Shown one piece after another: positions 59,243-64,000 of a stretch of DNA of 64,000 nucleotides; the first letter of the stretch is position 1, and each line of letters opens with the position of its first letter. The translations under genes were made by a program, and so were the position numbers. Where the stretch lies: positions 9,734,001 through 9,798,000 of the forward strand of contig OX579641.1 of the NCBI GenBank assembly GCA_951230915.1. Reading direction: 5' to 3'. The notes beneath the pieces are model-generated. The model was given only the letters and a program-made list of their open reading frames with translations, made no database searches and was not told where the DNA came from. Origin of the DNA: Antitrichia curtipendula (Eukaryota > Streptophyta > Bryopsida > Hypnales > Leucodontaceae).

Positions 59243-60202
59243 GGTTACATTTATTTGAATAAAGAGTCTCTAAAATGAAACATTCTTAGAAACGTATCCA
59301 ATTTTATCTTTGCATCCAATTTGAAGAAGCGTAGCAAATCTCTAAAACACTCTAAGGTAGGTACACCCAACCGCCACTTTTTGTTACTAAGCCTAATTAC
59401 TGTTATTAGACTGGTCAAGTTTTCATATGTTCTTGTAGGCAAGTGAAAGGAGGTTCCAACGCACTAGAGAACATGACATTTGGATATTATATGTAAAAGT
59501 TATTAAGGAACAAAGTTTGATTCTAAAACCATTTCTTCCACGAAGGTACAAAACTGATTTTGGAGATGTACACATAATATAAATGGTGGTTTAAGGTTAG
59601 TGGCACATTTGGGGGTACCTACCTTATGACTAGTATTCACTTCATACCTTGTGTTACGTGAAGTGTTATTTTATCACTACTACAAATCTAAAAACTATTG
59701 AAAAATTACTCCAACTGTAGTATACAAAAAATCACTGCCACCTACAAAATTTGTCCTCCAAAATCTTTTTCAAAACAATTACACATGCCATTGCCTTATT
59801 AGGCGGAGCCTGTCAACAGTTGAAGAGGACAAAAAATTATCAAAATTTCAACCTGCATTGCCCATACGACATAACATTCAAGAGCTGTGGGAGCAGCTGC
59901 CTTCCCTCTGACGGAATGATGTGGTATATTCCACATCATTTCATCCAAAGGATGAAATGGTGTGGAATATTCCACACCCAACATTAGCTAATAAGCCACG
60001 CGTCAATAATGTCAGACTTCTGCTCAGTGCCAAGGTCGTGACTGCACAATCGGGTTGCTGGGAAATTGAGCACTTTCAATTTCAACAGAATACAACAAAA
60101 TAGCTTAAAAAAATGACAATCAATTCAGTGAGGTCAATAATTCCAATATTAGAATTCCCGCACATTGCTTTGCAAGCCATTCATGTTTTGTGATTTGGAA
60201 TT
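59243..60202. other. Unassigned DNA with a small double palindrome
   Basis: Besides the hairpin at 59921-59977 nothing is recognised. Open frames on both strands across 59751-60103 are explained by the palindrome and chance. Confidence 0.35.
59921..59977. repeat. Double palindrome
   Basis: GTGGTATATTCCACATCATT on the left arm pairs with GGTGTGGAATATTCCACACC around the centre CATCCAAAGGATG. Each arm is itself palindromic (GTGGAATATTCCAC), so a cruciform or nested hairpin could form. Confidence 0.65.
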
Positions 60203-60796
60203 AGAAGACAATTCTTTATGTACATATGGGGTGGTAGGAGGTAGAACAACCCATGTGGGATATGTAATTTAGAGTTTGTAATTTCTCAACCGCTCATAGT
60301 TAAGTCTAAAGTAGGAATTGTGTTAAAATTATAATTTTAGACCTCATTTAGGCATAGTGGAATACCTTTTTTCAAAATATTTTGAACTAAAATAAGTTGG
60401 AGAATCAAGTTAAATTTCATCTACAAAAATCCTTTTGAGATTTTAATCTTCCACTCAAAAGTTATAGACAAATTTCATAGAGGGGTTTAAAAGGATTTTT
60501 TTTTGACATTTTCATACATCCTCTCTGAAATTTGTCCATAAATTTTGAGTGGAAGATCTAAATATAAAACGGATTTTTGGAGATGAAACTTAGCTTGATT
60601 TACCAACTTTTTTTAGTTCAAATTTTCTTGAAAAAAGGTATTCCACTATGCCTAAATGAAGTATGAAATTATAATTTTAACACAATTCCTACTTTAGACT
60701 TAACTATGAGCGGTTGAGAAATTACAAACTCTAAATTACATATCCCACATGGGTTGTTCTATCTCCTACCACCCCAAGTGTACATAAAGAGCTTCT
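60203..60796. mobile_element. Long foldback element, copy 2, 594 bp, arms about 270 bp
   Basis: Starts AGAAGACAATTCTTTATGTA and ends TACATAAAGAGCTTCT. Arms pair nearly base for base: GGTGGTAGGAGGTAGAACAA with its complement at 60752-60772, GAGTTTGTAATTTCTCAACC with 60708-60730, GTAGGAATTGTGTTAAAATT with 60672-60700. The loop is near 60480-60520. Same family as 21537-22065. No ORF; no clear target duplication. Confidence 0.82.
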
Positions 60797-62756
60797 CATT
60801 TTTTAAAAAAATCAAAAAAAATTATTAATGACAAATGGTCAGATTCCATAGGTATAATCCACAATGAAGTCTTTGGGTTTCTACGGACCATCTATCTATA
60901 AAATCATTTGTTTGTATATTTTGTCCTAGAATTAGCCAAAAAAAATAGATCGCACCATAAATGTAATGCCATTGTCTCGGTCCTGAAGCATATATTAATA
61001 ACATGTGGATGCATTTCGTGGATGAAGACTTCAGAGAGGCAAAGGCAGCCTCTCTGAATGCTCTTGAATGCTCTTGAACGTTATGGAGGCAAATGATTAG
61101 CCTTGGGGATATTTTTTGAGTTTTACCAGCTCTTATCCTTCAATTCCCATATCAAACCATTTTTTCCAGTATCCAATTCAGTTATTTTCTTCTATTTTTT
61201 ACTCTAAACAGAAATTTAATAAATTTTGTCACCAGGTTTCTTCCAATGTGTGTAATTTTTTTTTTTTAAATTTTTTCTACTGTTTTCAAATTGCAACCAG
61301 TTTGTTTTTTCCAAACTCCACCGGCTAACAATGAACTAACCAGCAGTTTGGTTCTCCCTGAGCATTGCCAAAGACATACACAATACAGGTTTCTGAAGCA
61401 AAAACACCATCTGAAGGAGGAAATTCAATGCAGCTGGATGCAATTTAATGCACTAACTAGTGCCCCTCCCAATCACCACTCTCCGCAGTACTGTAATTTT
61501 GAATCCTTCGACCCACCACATGCGAAATATCAATGCGACTTGTTGTCTACAATACTTAAGTTTACTTACCATCTTCACTTAATATTTAATGATAACAATG
61601 GATTCATTGCAAGAGGCAACTGGACATGAAATTTGAATCAGTTGGGGAGGCGCTCGCTCACTCACTCACTTGCCTGCTCATCAGTTGAAGACAAGGACCC
61701 ATGTGAAGTGACGGCTCTGCATCCTTGCCTTTAACACCGCACAGGCTCTCCCCAACTTCAGAGACGGGCAGTTCAGTTTCTTGCAGTGGTTTTTTTTTCT
61801 TTGCCTTTTGTGAACTCCTGTCTCCATAACTTCAAAGCTTAATAATAATGGTCTGAAATTGAGGACCATCCGTCATCTATCATGCTCTGTCTGTGACTTT
61901 TAGACCATATAAGTTAAAACACATTTTCCGCAATCTGAGCCCAGTCAGGCAGCTGACCTGCCTGCACAAAAGGCAAAAAAGGGCGTGCAGATATGTCATA
62001 GGAAATTCTGTCTTTCAATGAATGCTCCAGGCATAACTTAGAGCCAAAAAATCTCTATGAATTGGGCAAGTTGTATGAATTGGGCAAGTTGGGCATTGCT
62101 GACTCAGCCAGCAATTCAATGGGTGGCTTGGTGCTCCATACTCTGTCCTGCCAGTTCAGTTCAGTTTTTCAGGCAGTTTCTAGAGGACTTTAAAAACTTA
62201 CAAGCTGGCAACGAAGAAAACGTGGCACTTGAGAAGCTGAGTGCAGCAGCTTGAAAGGAAGGGTCAAAGGGGGCTTTGGCTCCCATCAAATGAGGGTGGT
62301 TGGGACGTTGGGTACTGACGAGGAACCCGCATGACATCACCGGGAATATTGATATACTTACTACTGTACCTGGACATTCATGCAGAGTACGACAGAAACA
62401 GATACACGCATACACCCCAGACCTCTTTAATATCACATCTCCTAGGGGTTGTATGCAGGGCTTTTTTTTTGGGTGAAATTTCGCCAGACTGTCAGAAATC
62501 TGATCTATCTGGCTTCATCCCTCCAAAAACTGGCCTCTCCAGTGAAGTCAGCAATAGGGACACACAAGTTAAAAAAAAAAGCCCTGGTTGTATGTGGGAC
62601 AAAGGTGCCGGCCAATTTGGAAACTCACTTGATACTCATAGTAAGAGGTTCCTGGCATGTATTGGTGGGTGGGTGCATTCATCAACACCGAAATTTAGAA
62701 AAGATTGTTATGTTCCTTCTACAGTGTGTAATGCATTGATATCGGTGGAACTCATT
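60797..62756. other. Unassigned DNA
   Basis: Somewhat richer in G/C after 61.3 kb. ATGAATTGGGCAAGTTG is repeated in tandem at 62056-62089. Several 90-180-codon frames (61291-61629, 62331-62876) have no domain and run into the small hairpin element, so I do not call genes. Confidence 0.3.
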
Positions 62757-62760
62757 CTCC

Positions 62761-62873
62761 TAAGAGCAGCTACACGGGGAAGCAAGTTTTGCACCATTGA
62801 TCTTCTAAGATCCATGGTGCAGAACGTTTACAATTGGTTGCTTCCCCGATGTAGCTATAGGGTTGCTCTAAGG
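62761..62873. mobile_element. Compact hairpin MITE, about 113 bp
   Basis: TAAGAGCAGCTACACGGGGA at the left pairs with the right half (GGTTGCTTCCCCGATGTAGC, TTGCTCTA). The centre is GCACCATTGATCTT-CT-AAGATCCATGGTGC. An unpaired CTATAGGGT on one arm breaks symmetry. One small hairpin of this size could be processed into small RNA if transcribed. Confidence 0.6.
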
Positions 62874-62989
62874 TAACAACACCTTAATTGCATGCTTTCT
62901 AAAATTGCATAGTCCAAATTCTTGTCTAAAATGCACGTGGCAGTACTCATGAGAGTCTATGGTTTGTGACCCTAAACCCTATTTTTGGA

Positions 62990-64000
62990 CCTTGTGTGTT
63001 AGTTGGGTGCATTCTTGGTAAAATTATAAAATTTTCCATGAGCAGGGGTGTACAAAATTGGTTTCGTGGCGTTTGGGCCTATAGTGTGAAAGTTATGGAA
63101 TTTTGAATTGCTCCAAGTTTTTTTTTAATAAAAATATAATTAAGTTCTCTTTTACTTTGAGAACACTAAGGGGGGGGACATTACCTTTAACTTTGGGCCA
63201 CTGGCACAAGGCTACACCACTAACTGTGAAGACATGAAATTGAAAAAATTTACTTTTAAAATTTAGAAGTATAGTTATACAAAACATAAAAAGCAAAGCT
63301 ATACAAAATGTAAAAGCAACATCATGCAAAAGAAAGTAAAAGAATTTTTTTCAATAACATTATGTTTTTAGTATAAATAATAAACAATAAAATATATAAA
63401 GTATTAATAATATATTGAGTTATATATTCATATCAAATAATTATCCTTGTATCTTTGGGGGTCTAGGCCACAGATGTATTTTCAACTACTTTGGGATCGA
63501 GGGTTCACACTTATTAAGCTAGCTCATTTTAATAAAAAATCCAACTTCAAATCATTTGAAAATTTTCAATTGTAAATAAGTTATTTCAAGATGAAGATTA
63601 TAGTCAAAACTCTTTCCCATAGATTTTTGGATATTGAAGTGGCAAATGCAACAACTATCAAACGATTAAAAGAAAGGCTAATGGAAATAAGTGGACTTCC
63701 TATAGACTACCAACGTCTAATTTTTAATGGAAGATGGCTTCAAAATGAAATATCCTCTTTACAAGATTGTAACATCAAAGAAGGTAGTCTTGTATACCTA
63801 TCAATTCTTCAAGGAACTTCACGTTTGAAGAGATCAAATAATTTTGAAACTGAAGTTGACATATAGGAGGGGTCTTTTGAAGGTAGTTTTGCCACTTCCG
63901 TAACTTGACAAGTATTGGTTCTTTTAGAAATATAAATCCCAATTTGATTTTTCAAGAACACTAAATATGGACTTTTACTTTGGATGAGTTGGAAGTAGTA
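62990..64000 (+). repeat. About 1-kb inverted duplication, copy 2 (contains ubiquitin-like gene), cut by window end
   Basis: Mirror of 15150-16115. Starts within a single unit of the degenerate repeat (GGGGTGTACAAAATTGG, GTGGCGTTTGGGCC near 63045-63080), passes a G run at 63172-63179, the leader, the gene and GTAACTTGACAAGTATTGGT after it. It continues past base 64000, so the unit's right border is unknown. Confidence 0.75.
63591..63866 (+). pseudogene. Small ubiquitin-fold protein, copy 2, with premature stop
   Basis: From ATG at 63591 the reading matches copy 1 (15245-15562) at 78 of 91 residues: MKIIVKTLSHRFLDIEV, ATTIKRLKERL, GLPIDYQRLIFNG, NIKEGSLVYLS, QGTSRLKRSN. A TAG at 63864-63866 replaces the Lys codon after EVDI by one base change; beyond it the frame continues EGSFEGSFATSVT and stops where copy 1 does. 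The core fold is intact, so a slightly shorter protein is still possible. The TATA of copy 1 is altered here. Classified as probable pseudogene; function unknown. Confidence 0.6.

Noticed and set aside
62331..62876. 181-codon plus-strand frame
   Set aside because: It runs into the small hairpin element, has no known motif and no splice context.
1..64000. tRNA, rRNA or organelle insertions
   Set aside because: No cloverleaf-compatible GGTTCGAATCC-type arm or recognisable rRNA/organelle segment was seen by eye; a tRNA or Rfam scan would settle it.

Overview
This window is nuclear DNA of a land plant, dominated by transposons. Two multi-exon genes with short GT-AG introns sit in it. At the left edge (minus strand, 3' end outside the window) is a three-RRM hnRNP Q/LIF2-like RNA-binding protein. 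At 48.4-53.5 kb is a complete nine-exon selenoprotein-O (SELO) pseudokinase gene whose Sec position holds cysteine. The mix of PIF/Harbinger, hAT, Stowaway-like, CACTA-like and Ty3/gypsy remains supports a plant. Short introns, a Tc1-type DD34E transposase and a piggyBac-like fragment lean weakly towards a non-flowering lineage. I cannot name the species.

Layout. 0-4.2 kb: hnRNP gene and its probable 5' UTR/promoter. 4.2-13 kb: AT-rich DNA with a 206-bp CACTA-type MITE, a decayed Ty3/gypsy pol (8.8-9.8 kb), a purine-rich tandem repeat and a decayed piggyBac-like transposase (12.0-12.8 kb, minus). 13.2-17.3 kb: degenerate repeats on both sides of a small ubiquitin-fold gene (15.2-15.6 kb, minus). 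The gene and about 1 kb around it recur in inverted orientation at the right edge (63.0-64.0 kb). 17.9-19.9 kb: a decayed PIF/Harbinger transposase followed by a repeat carrying a Stowaway-like element; an empty copy of that repeat lies at 46.3-46.7 kb. 20.4-27.9 kb: a second PIF/Harbinger unit, with the transposase on plus and the Myb/trihelix partner on minus, pointing at each other. Four or five smaller elements are nested in it, several with exact target-site duplications whose removal rejoins the reading frame. 28-37.7 kb: hAT-type MITEs and a broken BED-finger hAT transposase on minus, itself split by a 2.5-kb block containing an unrecognised 152-aa ORF. 41.5-43.6 kb: Tc1/mariner DD34E pseudogene next to an 861-bp near-perfect foldback flanked by TA. 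44-45.5 kb: a second Myb/trihelix-like gene, frameshifted and interrupted. 54-63 kb: mostly unassigned DNA with a Stowaway copy, a long foldback, a possible Tourist-like element and small hairpins.

Only the hnRNP gene, SELO and perhaps the 15.2-kb ubiquitin-like gene look intact. The two main genes show no functional link to each other. The transposase and Myb-like ORFs do belong together as the two usual proteins of PIF/Harbinger elements. The strongest candidates for something undescribed are the duplicated ubiquitin-like gene with its private repeat family, and the foldback families. All boundaries and homologies were read by eye, with no database search.
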